From contig NZ_CP035952.1 of assembly GCF_004214895.1 (NCBI RefSeq), positions 1,932,501 through 1,996,500 of the forward strand: a DNA stretch of 64,000 nt, given 5' to 3'. The notes below the pieces were generated by a model that was given only the letters and a program-made list of their open reading frames with translations, did no database searches and was not told where the DNA came from. The first letter of the stretch is position 1. Every line of letters starts with the position of its first letter. Below are positions 48,137 through 56,246 of the stretch, one piece after another. This stretch comes from Pseudomonas tructae. Its GTDB lineage: Bacteria; Pseudomonadota; Gammaproteobacteria; Pseudomonadales; Pseudomonadaceae. A program made the position numbers and the translations under genes.

Positions 48137-49264
48137 TTATTGGTTCGGTGTCGCCCGGGCTGACAGCAGCACATCGATGATGCGCGTCTGGGTCTGGTCA
48201 TCCAGCTCCGGGTGGATAGGCAGGCACAGCACCTGGCGGGAAATCTTCAGGGCTTGCTCCAGCTTGCCGGTGTCGGCGCTGGGCAGGTTGCGGTACATGG
48301 GGAACTCGCAGATCAACGGGTAGAAGTACCGGCGTACGAGGATGTCTTCGGCGCGGTAACGCTCGTAGAGGGCATCGCGACTGGTGCCGAATCGCTCGCC
48401 ATCAACCAGGATCGGGCAATAGGCGTAGTTCCATTGCAGGCCATCGGGTGCCTGCAACAGGCTGATGCCATCCACGCCCTCAAGTGCGCTGCGGTAGCGT
48501 TGGTAAACCTGGCGGCGACGCTCAATGGCATCGTCGATATGGCGCAGTTGCAACACCCCGAAGGCCGCTTGCAGCTCGTTCATCTTGCCATTGATGCCGG
48601 GCGCCATGACCGTGACTTCATCTGCAAAGCCGAAGTTCTTCAAGTAGTCGATGCGGCGCTTGAGCTTCTCGTCCTGACAGATGATCGCCCCGCCTTCGAT
48701 GGTGTTGAACACCTTGGTGGCGTGGAAGCTGAGGATCGAAAGGTCGCCATGGTTGAGGATGCTGGCGCCGTTCTGGCGTACGCCGAAGGCATGGGCGGCA
48801 TCGTAGATGACCTTCAGGCCATACGTGTCGGCAACCTGCTGGATGCCTTCGACATCGCAGGGTATGCCGTAGCAGTGCACCGGCAGGATCGCGGTGGTCG
48901 CGGGCGTGATGGCCTCGATGATGCGTTGCGGGTCGAGGTTGTTGGTGCGCGGGTCGATGTCGACGAACACTGGCTTGAGGTTGTTCCACAGCAGCGAGTG
49001 GGCGGTGGCCACGAATGAATAGGGTGTGGTGATGACTTCACCGGTAATGCGCAGGGCTTGCAGCGCGGTCACCAGCGCCAGGGTGCCGTTGCTGAACAGC
49101 GAAATGTGCTTGACCCCCAGGTATTCGGCCAGTTCCTTTTCCAACTGCTGGTGGTATGGGCCACAGTTGGTCAGGAATTTACTGTCCCAGATGTTCTCCA
49201 GGTAGGGGATGAATTCTTCCAGAGGCGGTAGCAGCGGGCTGGTTACAGTAATGGGTTTGGCCAT
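48137..49264 (-). CDS. DegT/DnrJ/EryC1-family sugar aminotransferase, VioA-like
   Basis: 375 residues, PLP-dependent. The PLP lysine is K184 in SFHATKVFNTIEGGA, and D155 in IYDAAHAFG binds the PLP nitrogen. SNGTLALVTALQALRI is the phosphate-binding start. Such enzymes aminate NDP-keto-deoxysugars; VioA makes dTDP-4-amino-4,6-dideoxyglucose (viosamine), a sugar known on P. syringae flagellin. The assignment to VioA rather than another 4-aminotransferase rests on resemblance and place only. No dTDP-sugar synthesis or acyltransferase gene is visible nearby. First of a two-gene unit with glycosyltransferase 3. Confidence 0.88.
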   Translation of the reverse strand: MAKPITVTSPLLPPLEEFIPYLENIWDSKFLTNCGPYHQQLEKELAEYLGVKHISLFSNGTLALVTALQALRITGEVITTPYSFVATAHSLLWNNLKPVFVDIDPRTNNLDPQRIIEAITPATTAILPVHCYGIPCDVEGIQQVADTYGLKVIYDAAHAFGVRQNGASILNHGDLSILSFHATKVFNTIEGGAIICQDEKLKRRIDYLKNFGFADEVTVMAPGINGKMNELQAAFGVLQLRHIDDAIERRRQVYQRYRSALEGVDGISLLQAPDGLQWNYAYCPILVDGERFGTSRDALYERYRAEDILVRRYFYPLICEFPMYRNLPSADTGKLEQALKISRQVLCLPIHPELDDQTQTRIIDVLLSARATPNQ

Positions 49265-49624
49265 GACAGCGTTGCTCGGGGGTAATTAAAAAATGGCAAC
49301 CAGCCGTTGTAGCGGTCTGCCGTGCTTTTTAAAGGGGGCGCGCCATGAAACCGACAGTTGCCCTGTGCATGAGAGGGCTCCAGCAAAAAACTGGCCAATT
49401 GCGTGGCGATGGCTCTGTGATGGCTATTTACAGGCGGAAAAGCCGCCGCTTTGTTGCAGGTTTTGCGCAATGAGTGCACAACAGTGACTTGGCAGTCGAA
49501 ACGAGCATCTTTAATCTATTGAGTCGTCGGGCGGTACTGGCGGGCGGGGTGTGCGCAGGCTCGCAGCCCTTGGTTACCAGGTTCCAGTGCCCGTGAAAAT
49601 CCGCATTTCTATCGGGAAGCCACA
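49265..49624. other. Divergent control region of the glycosylation island
   Basis: A 360-base gap between the aminotransferase (minus) and the KAS III-like gene (plus), so it must hold both promoters. No clear -35/-10, sigma54 or sigma28 site was found. A 42-codon frame at 49345-49473 (MKPTVALCMRGLQQ...) has a good-looking site (aaaggggg) but no recognisable protein. Confidence 0.45.
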
Positions 49625-50554
49625 ATGATTGGCATCAAAAGCATTGCGAGTTACGTACCAGTCGAGGGGGTGGACAACTACGCCCAGGGTGCGAAGTTCG
49701 CCAAGGACCAAGATTTCATTCTCGGCAAGATCGGCTCGACCTTCCTGCCGCGCAAGGAAGCAGGCCAGGAAACCTCCGACCTGTGCGTGGAGGCGGTCAA
49801 GTCCCTGTTCGCTGCCAATCCGAGCTTGTTGCCTGAATCCATCGATGCCCTGATCGTCGTCACCCAGAACGGCGACGAAGAAGGTTTGCCGCATACCGCT
49901 GCCATCGTTCAGGACAAGCTGGGTTTGCCGACCCATGTTGCGGCATTCGATATTTCCCTGGGGTGCTCGGGTTACGTTTATGGCCTGTATGCCATGAAGG
50001 GCTTCATGGAGGCGGCGGGCTTGAAGAACGGCCTGCTGATCACTGCTGACCCGTACTCGAAGATCGTCGATCCGCAAGACCGCAACACCACCATGCTCTT
50101 CGGCGATGCGGCGACCGTGACCTGGATGGGTGAGGGCGCTCAATGGCAGTTGGGCAAGGCCAAGTTCGGCACCGACGGTGGTGGTGCCGCGCACTTGAAG
50201 GTCAGTGATGGCGTGTTCTTCATGAATGGCCGCCAGGTGTTCAACTTCGCCTTGCTCAAGGTGCCGGCGCATTTGCATGAGTTGCTGGGCGAAAGCCAGT
50301 TGACGCCGTCGGACATTGACCTGTTCTGCATTCACCAGGGCAGTGCGGCCATTGTCGATGCGGTGGCCCGGCGCTTCGAGGATGACCCGGACAAGTTCGT
50401 CAAGGACATGGTCGAGACCGGTAATACGGTGTCGTCGAGCATTCCGCTGCTGCTGGAGAAGCACGTGCTGGGTTCGCAACACCAGCGCATTGCCCTGAGC
50501 GGTTTCGGTGTGGGCCTGTCGTGGGGCTCGGCGATTATCGAGCGCAAGGATTGA
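49625..50554 (+). CDS. KAS III-like (FabH-type) enzyme of the flagellin island
   Basis: 309 residues of thiolase fold with a complete Cys-His-Asn triad: C114 (SLGCSGYVYG), H237 (CIHQGS) and N267 (TGNTVSSSIP). IHQGS replaces the usual PHQAN of housekeeping FabH, so this is a specialised member. A KAS III homologue (orf3) lies between the fgt genes and fliC in P. syringae too, where the flagellin sugar carries a short acyl group. Making that acyl chain is the likely role here, by inference. gggaag precedes the ATG. Confidence 0.88.
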   Translation: MIGIKSIASYVPVEGVDNYAQGAKFAKDQDFILGKIGSTFLPRKEAGQETSDLCVEAVKSLFAANPSLLPESIDALIVVTQNGDEEGLPHTAAIVQDKLGLPTHVAAFDISLGCSGYVYGLYAMKGFMEAAGLKNGLLITADPYSKIVDPQDRNTTMLFGDAATVTWMGEGAQWQLGKAKFGTDGGGAAHLKVSDGVFFMNGRQVFNFALLKVPAHLHELLGESQLTPSDIDLFCIHQGSAAIVDAVARRFEDDPDKFVKDMVETGNTVSSSIPLLLEKHVLGSQHQRIALSGFGVGLSWGSAIIERKD

Positions 50555-50573
50555 TATAGACGCTTGTTAAAAG

Positions 50574-50607
50574 AAGCGCTGTCGGTTGCCCCGGTGGCGC
50601 TTTTTTA
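50574..50607 (+). terminator. Candidate terminator before fliC
   Basis: aagcgc (near 50574-50580) pairs with gcgctt across a 17-base loop that can pair further (cgg/ccg), followed by a T-run (gctttttta). The stem is modest. Confidence 0.5.
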
Positions 50608-50700
50608 TGCCTGCTGTTTGTATGTGAGTGGTTTTTCTGGCGTCAAACCCTTGATTTCATTGGGGTGGCAGGGTGCCATTAAAAAATTTGCAAAAAGCCC

Positions 50701-50727
50701 TAAAGCAACCGAGCCAGACGACGATAA
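50701..50727 (+). promoter_or_regulatory. Sigma28 (FliA) promoter of fliC
   Basis: TAAAG (50701-50705), 14 bases, then GACGATAA (50720-50727), against TAAAG-N14-GCCGATAA: the -35 is perfect, seven of eight -10 bases match and the spacing is exact. It leaves a leader of about 75 bases with gagga before the ATG. Confidence 0.9.
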
Positions 50728-50807
50728 CTATTACGAAGGTTCTCTAGGCCACACCCGGCGGATGCCAGGGCCGGAAGCCGCAGTATCCCAAACACGAGGA
50801 ATTCGTC

Positions 50808-51656
50808 ATGGCATTAACCGTTAACACCAACACTACCTCCCTGGGCGTTCAGAAGAACCTGAACCGCGCTTCCGACGCTCTGAGCACTTCGATGAGCCGT
50901 CTGTCCTCCGGCCTGAAAATCAACAGCGCCAAAGACGACGCCGCCGGCCTGCAGATCGCTACCCGTATGACCTCGCAAATCCGCGGTCAGACCATGGCAA
51001 TCAAAAACGCCAACGACGGTGTTTCGATCGCTCAGACCGCTGAAGGCGCGATGCAAGAGCAGACCAACATTCTGCAGCGTATGCGCGAACTGGCCCTGCA
51101 GTCGCGAAACGACTCCAACGACTCTACCAACCGTACCTCGCTGGATAAAGAGTTCAAGCAGATGGCTGCTGAACTGACCCGTATCGCTCAGTCCACCCAG
51201 CTGAACGGCAAGAACCTGCTGGACGGTTCGGCTAGCGTCATGACCTTCCAGGTCGGTTCCGAAACCGGTAAGCAAAACCAGATCGACATGGACCTGAGCG
51301 CCAAGTTCCTGGCCAGCGACCTGGGTATCACCGCAGCAATCACCATTGCCGGTAGCGACAGCGCCACTGCTGAAACCAACTTTGCCTCCGCAATGGCTGC
51401 AATCGCTTCTGCACTGGACACCATCGGCACCAAGCGCGCCGACCTGGGTGCTGTGCAAAACCGTATGACCAGCACCATCAACAACCTGCAAAACATCAAC
51501 GAAAACGCCGAAGCTGCTCGTGGTCGCGTACAAGATACCGACTTCGCTGCTGAAACCGCTCAGATGACCAAGCAACAGACTCTGCAGCAAGCTTCGACTT
51601 CGGTACTGGCCCAGGCTAACCAACTGCCTTCCGCCGTACTGAAACTGCTGGGCTAA
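50808..51656 (+). CDS. fliC: Flagellin FliC, short type
   Basis: 282 residues, the filament subunit. The conserved D0/D1 ends are present (MALTVNTNTTSLGVQKNLN; C-terminal STSVLAQANQLPSAVLKLLG). The middle D2/D3 part is reduced to about 60 residues, as in P. syringae-type flagellin and unlike the long P. putida KT2440 form. The flg22 region reads SRLSSGLKINSAKDDAAGLQ. A flgII-28-like stretch (TNILQRMRELALQSRNDSN) follows. The Ser/Thr-rich centre offers O-glycosylation sites for the adjacent island. Confidence 0.97.
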   Translation: MALTVNTNTTSLGVQKNLNRASDALSTSMSRLSSGLKINSAKDDAAGLQIATRMTSQIRGQTMAIKNANDGVSIAQTAEGAMQEQTNILQRMRELALQSRNDSNDSTNRTSLDKEFKQMAAELTRIAQSTQLNGKNLLDGSASVMTFQVGSETGKQNQIDMDLSAKFLASDLGITAAITIAGSDSATAETNFASAMAAIASALDTIGTKRADLGAVQNRMTSTINNLQNINENAEAARGRVQDTDFAAETAQMTKQQTLQQASTSVLAQANQLPSAVLKLLG

Positions 51657-51672
51657 TCGCTAGACAGCTGTT

Positions 51673-51710
51673 GGCGGGGGAGTGCACGTGCTGCGCTCCT
51701 CCGCCTTTTT
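51673..51710 (+). terminator. Terminator of fliC
   Basis: GGCGGGGGAG (51673-51682) pairs with CTCCTCCGCC (51696-51705), with one G-T pair, then five Ts (51706-51710). Confidence 0.88.
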
Positions 51711-51728
51711 CATTGAGAGGTGGTAGAC

Positions 51729-52094
51729 ATGGATATGAGCGTTAAGCTGAACCTGTCCTATCCGACGGTGAAGCCGGTCGAACAGACCGCCGAGCGTCCT
51801 GCGATCAAACCCGTAGAGGGCGTCAAGCCGGCGAAGGAAGCCACCGAGCGTGCCGAAGGTGGTGTGTCCGAAGCTGAGAAGGTGAAGAGCGCGGTCAAGG
51901 AAATCGAGAAGTTTCTCGCTTCCTCCCGGCGTAACCTTGAATTTTCCACGGATGAAGAATCCGGCAGAATTGTCGTCAAAGTCATCGCCAGCGAGACCGG
52001 TGAATTGATCCGCCAGCTTCCTTCGGAAGAGGCGTTGAAGATTGCCCACAGCCTGAGCGATGTAAACAGCCTGCTGTTCAACGCCAAAGCCTGA
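51729..52094 (+). CDS. flaG: FlaG family protein
   Basis: 121 residues. The disordered Pro/Glu/Lys-rich N-terminus is followed by the conserved FlaG domain (LEFSTDEESGRIVVKVIASETGELIRQLPSEEALK). FlaG influences filament length in pseudomonads. The ATG at 51729 follows agagg; the fliC-flaG-fliD order is standard. Confidence 0.93.
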   Translation: MDMSVKLNLSYPTVKPVEQTAERPAIKPVEGVKPAKEATERAEGGVSEAEKVKSAVKEIEKFLASSRRNLEFSTDEESGRIVVKVIASETGELIRQLPSEEALKIAHSLSDVNSLLFNAKA

Positions 52095-52096
52095 GG

Positions 52097-52112
52097 CTGG
52101 CGATGGAGCAGC
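52097..52112 (+). promoter_or_regulatory. Weak sigma54-like site before fliD
   Basis: CTGGCGATGGAGCAGC has GG and GC at the right 12-base distance, but the -12 element is CAGC instead of TTGC. It lies in the flaG-fliD gap, 54 bases before the ATG. Confidence 0.25.
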
Positions 52113-52165
52113 AAGTTCGCTAGTCTGGCCAGGTCAGGGCGGCGCGTAACCAAGAGGGAGTAGCA

Positions 52166-53560
52166 ATGGCGAGTACTATTTTACCGAGTGTCGGTCTGGG
52201 TTCCGGTGTAGACATCAACAAGATCGTCGATGTACTCGTCAAGGCCGATACCGACCCCAAGGCGAACCAGATCAAGCGCCAGACCGCCAACAACACGGCC
52301 ATGCTTTCCGGGGTTGCCTCGATCAAGAGTGCGCTGGCTGAATACCAGGCGGCGATGAAGAAGCTCAATGATCCAAAGGCGCCGGCTTTCAATGCCTTCA
52401 GCGCCACATCGAGCAGCGATACCTCGATCAAGGCCACCTCGAACAACACTGCTGTGCCGGGTAGTTACCAGATCAAGGTCACCAATCTTGCCACCTCGTC
52501 CAAGGTGGCTAGCCAGGCGTTCGCAACCGGCGCCGACACCCCGATCCCTGAGGGTGACCTGACGATTACCCAGGACGGCAAGGTGTATACCGTCAAGGTC
52601 GGTCCAGGCTCCACGCTGCAGACCGTGCGCGATTCGATCAACACCTCGCTGGCTGAAAATGGCATCACTGCCAACATCGTCAACGGCAAGGATGGTTCGC
52701 GCCTGGTGTTTGGTTCGACCACGACCGGCAAGGGCACCGATATTTCGGTGGACGGCATTGCCGAGCTGAAGATCAACGGTACCGACAAATTGGTCGGCAC
52801 TGGCGCAGGCTACATCGATGACGTGGCCAAGGACGCGTTGTTGACTGTCGATGGCCTGACGGTCACCAGCAAAACCAATACCGTTGATAAGGCGATCAGT
52901 GGTTTGAGCCTGGATCTGCTCAAGGCCTCGGGCGATACCGTTACCGTCACTGTGGGTGAGAACAAGGAAGGCCTGAAGACCTCTGTCCAGTCCTTTGTCG
53001 ATGCCTATAACACCCTGGTCAAGACCGCGGCCAAGCTCACTGCGGTCTCCAAGGACGAGAAGGGTAATCCAGTGCTGGGCCCGCTGACGGGCGATTCGAC
53101 CACCCGTTCGTTACTCAGTGATCTGCGTACCCAGCTGGCCACCCTGGGTTCGGGTGATCGCCTGACCACGCTGGGTCAGCTGGGTATCAACACTACCAAA
53201 GACGGTACCCTTGAGTTCAGCTCGACCAAGTTCGACAGCGCCTTGAAGGACAAGAAGCTCGGCCCTGAAGTGCAGGAGCTGTTCACCGGTACCAATGGTG
53301 TGTTCGAGCGCATGAACAAGGCCATCAATCCGTACCTGGAAACCGGTGGTATTCTTGATTCGCGCAAGAAGGGTCTGGACAAGCTGCAAAGCGACCTGGG
53401 CAACCAGCAGTTGGCTCTGGATCGGCGTATCAAATCGTTGACCGAGTCGCTGACCAAGCGCTACGTGGCCATGGACACCCTGGTCGGCAAGCTCGAGGCG
53501 CAGCGCAAGAACATTGCCTCGATGTTCGCCTCGATCGAGGCTCAGCAGAAAAACTCCTGA
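52166..53560 (+). CDS. fliD: Flagellar filament cap protein FliD (HAP2)
   Basis: 464 residues. N-terminal STILPSVGLGSGVDINKIVDVLVKAD in outline and a C-terminal coiled coil (SLTKRYVAMDTLVGKLEAQRKNIASMFASIEAQQ). The cap pentamer folds flagellin into the growing filament tip, and in P. aeruginosa it also binds mucin. gaggga precedes the ATG. Confidence 0.96.
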   Translation: MASTILPSVGLGSGVDINKIVDVLVKADTDPKANQIKRQTANNTAMLSGVASIKSALAEYQAAMKKLNDPKAPAFNAFSATSSSDTSIKATSNNTAVPGSYQIKVTNLATSSKVASQAFATGADTPIPEGDLTITQDGKVYTVKVGPGSTLQTVRDSINTSLAENGITANIVNGKDGSRLVFGSTTTGKGTDISVDGIAELKINGTDKLVGTGAGYIDDVAKDALLTVDGLTVTSKTNTVDKAISGLSLDLLKASGDTVTVTVGENKEGLKTSVQSFVDAYNTLVKTAAKLTAVSKDEKGNPVLGPLTGDSTTRSLLSDLRTQLATLGSGDRLTTLGQLGINTTKDGTLEFSSTKFDSALKDKKLGPEVQELFTGTNGVFERMNKAINPYLETGGILDSRKKGLDKLQSDLGNQQLALDRRIKSLTESLTKRYVAMDTLVGKLEAQRKNIASMFASIEAQQKNS

Positions 53561-53576
53561 TCGCCCGATAGGCCAG

Positions 53577-53614
53577 AAGCCCGGCAGTACCCTTAGCGGT
53601 TCTCCGGGCTTTTC
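53577..53614 (+). terminator. Terminator of fliD
   Basis: AAGCCCGG (53577-53584) pairs with CCGGGCTT (53604-53611), then tttc. The 19-base loop is large. Confidence 0.65.
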
Positions 53615-53625
53615 GCTGTGTGCGC

Positions 53626-53652
53626 TAAAGTTTTTTGACGTGCAGGCGATAC
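53626..53652 (+). promoter_or_regulatory. Candidate sigma28 promoter of fliST
   Basis: TAAAG (extended TAAAGTTT, 53626-53633), 14 bases from TAAAG, then GGCGATAC (53645-53652): six of eight -10 bases match GCCGATAA. It lies 42 bases before the fliS ATG and just after the fliD terminator. Confidence 0.5.
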
Positions 53653-53693
53653 AAGCTGTATATGAAACCTTTTTTGCGGTGACGAGGTAGAGC

Positions 53694-54089
53694 ATGAATC
53701 CGATGTTGGCCCTTCGGCAGTACCAGAAAGTCAATGGTGTGGCTCAGACCTCCGAAGCCAGCCCGCACCGTCTGGTGCAAATGCTGATGCAGGGTGGCCT
53801 TGATCGAATTGCCCAGGCCAAAGGCGCCATGGCGCGCAACGATGTGCCTCAGCGCGGCGTTCTGATCGGCAAAGCGATCGGTATCGTCGGCGGTCTGCGT
53901 GAAGGTCTGGATCTGGAAAACCATGCGGATTCGCTGGCCGATCTGGACAATCTGTACGCCTACATGAGCAAGCGCCTGGTCGAGGCAAATGTGCAGAATG
54001 ATCCGGAAATCCTCAATGAGGTGGCGCGGCTTCTGATTACCGTCAAGGAAGGCTGGGACGCTATCGGCGATCAATCCGCCGAGCTCTAG
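53694..54089 (+). CDS. fliS: Flagellin export chaperone FliS
   Basis: 131 residues, helical. ALRQYQKVNGVAQTSEASPHRLVQMLMQGGLDRIAQAKGAM in outline is the family start. It binds the C-terminus of FliC and prevents early polymerisation. fliT starts about 10 bases after its stop. Confidence 0.95.
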   Translation: MNPMLALRQYQKVNGVAQTSEASPHRLVQMLMQGGLDRIAQAKGAMARNDVPQRGVLIGKAIGIVGGLREGLDLENHADSLADLDNLYAYMSKRLVEANVQNDPEILNEVARLLITVKEGWDAIGDQSAEL

Positions 54090-54098
54090 GAGGTTGTG

Positions 54099-54395
54099 AT
54101 GAGTGTCGTGCTCGAGCGTATCGAACAAACCCGCGAGGCATTGCTGGGTGCCCTGGCCAGTCGCGACTGGGAGGCGATCAGCGAGCTCGACGTCAGTTGC
54201 CGCTTGTGTGTTGATGATGTGCTGGCCGAGGCGTCGGTCGATGAACTGACGCTGCGCAGCAAGCTTGAAGAGTTGCTGGGCGTTTACAAGGAATTAATCG
54301 AAGTTGCAAGTGGCGAGCGTCAATCAATAGTCGATGAGATGTCGCAGATCCGACAAGCCAAAAACGCGGCAAAGGTATACCATTTGTTCAGCTGA
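54099..54395 (+). CDS. fliT: Flagellar chaperone FliT-like
   Basis: 98 residues, wholly helical and acidic (LERIEQTREALLGALASRDWEAISELD), in the place of fliT after fliS. FliT-type proteins are FliD chaperones. The primary sequence is only loosely conserved, so the name rests on context and shape. The ATG at 54099 follows aggagg; the GTG just before it is less well placed. Confidence 0.85.
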   Translation: MSVVLERIEQTREALLGALASRDWEAISELDVSCRLCVDDVLAEASVDELTLRSKLEELLGVYKELIEVASGERQSIVDEMSQIRQAKNAAKVYHLFS

Positions 54396-54566
54396 AACTG
54401 GGCAAAACCAAAAAGCAGTGCGCCATAAATTTGACTATGTACGGTTTTTTGACTTAACTAGTGGCTGTTTTCTAATTTCAGACGTCCGAACACTGACCGT
54501 TCAGTCGGAATGATGTCGAGCTTGCCCTCACGGGGGCGCCGAGATGACTAGGGAAGTTGTTATTGC

Positions 54567-56042
54567 ATGTGGCGTGAAACCAAAATTCTCCTGATCGATG
54601 ACGATAGCGCTCGCCGCCGTGATCTGGCGGTAGTGTTGAATTTTCTTGGCGAAGAAAATCTGCCCTGCGCAAGCCATGACTGGCAGCAGGTTGTCGAATC
54701 GTTGTCATCCAGTCGTGAAGTACTCTGTGTCCTGATCGGGACCGTGAATGCTCCGGCAAGTCTGTTGGGCTTGCTTAAGACAGTGGCTGGGTGGGATGAG
54801 TTCCTTCCGGTTCTGCTTTTGGGCGAAATTTCTTCTGCCGAGCTGCCTGACGACCTGCGCCGACGGGTGCTCTCCAACCTCGAGATGCCGCCGAGCTACA
54901 GCAAGTTGCTCGATTCGCTGCACCGTGCCCAGGTCTATCGCGAGATGTACGACCAGGCCCGCGAGCGCGGCCGCCAGCGCGAGCCCAACCTGTTCCGCAG
55001 CCTGGTTGGCACCAGCCGGGCCATCCAGCATGTTCGGCAGATGATGCAGCAGGTGGCTGATACCGACGCCAGCGTATTGATTCTTGGTGAGTCGGGTACC
55101 GGTAAGGAAGTGGTTGCGCGCAATCTGCATTACCATTCCAAACGTCGTGAAGCCCCGTTCGTGCCGGTCAACTGCGGCGCGATCCCGGCCGAGTTGCTCG
55201 AGAGCGAGCTGTTCGGTCACGAGAAGGGCGCTTTCACCGGCGCCATCACTAGCCGTGCCGGGCGTTTCGAACTGGCCAACGGCGGTACCCTGTTCCTCGA
55301 CGAGATCGGCGACATGCCGTTGCCGATGCAAGTCAAGTTGCTGCGTGTGCTGCAGGAGCGCACCTTCGAGCGGGTTGGCAGCAACAAGACCCAAAGCATC
55401 GATGTGCGCATCATCGCTGCGACCCACAAAAACCTCGAAAGCATGATCGAGGTGGGTACCTTCCGCGAAGACCTGTACTACCGCCTCAACGTATTCCCGA
55501 TCGAGATGGCCCCGCTGCGCGAGCGCGTCGAGGACATCCCGTTGTTGATGAACGAGCTGATCTCGCGCATGGAGCACGAGAAGCGTGGCTCGATCCGCTT
55601 CAATTCAGCGGCGATCATGTCGCTGTGCCGCCATGGCTGGCCAGGTAACGTTCGCGAGTTGGCCAACCTGGTCGAGCGCATGGCGATCATGCATCCTTAC
55701 GGGGTGATTGGCGTATCGGAACTGCCGAAGAAGTTTCGCTATGTCGACGACGAAGACGAGCAGTTGGTCGACAGCCTGCGATCTGATCTGGAGGAGCGTG
55801 TGGCAATCAATGGTCATGCGCCGAACTTCGCCAGTCACGCGATGTTGCCGCCCGAAGGCCTGGACCTCAAGGACTACCTCGGTGGCCTGGAGCAGGGTCT
55901 GATTCAGCAGGCGCTGGACGACGCCAACGGCATCGTTGCTCGTGCTGCCGAACGCCTGCGTATCCGTCGTACCACCCTGGTCGAGAAAATGCGCAAGTAC
56001 GGCATGAGCCGTCGCGAAGGGGATGAGCAGGCGGAGGATTGA
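54567..56042 (+). CDS. fleQ: Master flagellar regulator FleQ
   Basis: 491 residues. Order: an N-terminal receiver-like FleQ domain (1-120) in which the phospho-acceptor Asp is absent (CVLIGTV around residue 54-60); an AAA+ domain with Walker [15 protein letters not shown] and Walker B LFLDEIGD; and a C-terminal Fis-type HTH ([25 protein letters not shown]). It activates RpoN flagellar promoters and, as a c-di-GMP-binding protein working with FleN, controls exopolysaccharide genes. The 171 bases upstream hold AT-rich possible promoter elements but no clear match. Confidence 0.96.
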   Translation: MWRETKILLIDDDSARRRDLAVVLNFLGEENLPCASHDWQQVVESLSSSREVLCVLIGTVNAPASLLGLLKTVAGWDEFLPVLLLGEISSAELPDDLRRRVLSNLEMPPSYSKLLDSLHRAQVYREMYDQARERGRQREPNLFRSLVGTSRAIQHVRQMMQQVADTDASVLILGESGTGKEVVARNLHYHSKRREAPFVPVNCGAIPAELLESELFGHEKGAFTGAITSRAGRFELANGGTLFLDEIGDMPLPMQVKLLRVLQERTFERVGSNKTQSIDVRIIAATHKNLESMIEVGTFREDLYYRLNVFPIEMAPLRERVEDIPLLMNELISRMEHEKRGSIRFNSAAIMSLCRHGWPGNVRELANLVERMAIMHPYGVIGVSELPKKFRYVDDEDEQLVDSLRSDLEERVAINGHAPNFASHAMLPPEGLDLKDYLGGLEQGLIQQALDDANGIVARAAERLRIRRTTLVEKMRKYGMSRREGDEQAED

Positions 56043-56177
56043 CGCCTGTCTGGCCATGATGAGTGGCGCAATGCGCTCGTCATGGCTAATAACCCTATCT
56101 TTGAAGGGGCTGTAATGCCCGCCCCGCAGGCGTTTGCCCGGCCCTCGCAGCGTCAGGTCCCCACCTTGTGAGGCTAT

Positions 56178-56194
56178 CCGGCACGGCTATTGCT
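56178..56194 (+). promoter_or_regulatory. Sigma54 promoter of fleSR
   Basis: CCGGCACGGCTATTGCT: GG at 56180-56181 and GC at 56192-56193. GGCACG and TTGCT match the consensus perfectly; only the first bases differ. It lies 53 bases before fleS. FleQ-RpoN control of fleSR is known in P. aeruginosa. Confidence 0.85.
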
Positions 56195-56246
56195 ATATCG
56201 CTGGCACCATACCGTTTTATGACGGTCAGTCACGCGAGAGAGCACG

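Noticed and set aside
49345-49473. 42-residue frame in the glycosylation control region
   Set aside because: Good spacing from aaaggggg, but no recognisable protein and no conservation evidence available; not listed as a gene.
37958-50560. Glycosylation island as a mobile element
   Set aside because: No integrase, transposase, direct repeats or tRNA border; its position between flgL and fliC is shared by other pseudomonads.
50564-50824. 86-residue frame running into fliC
   Set aside because: It covers the FliA promoter and fliC leader and has no ribosome site or recognisable domain.
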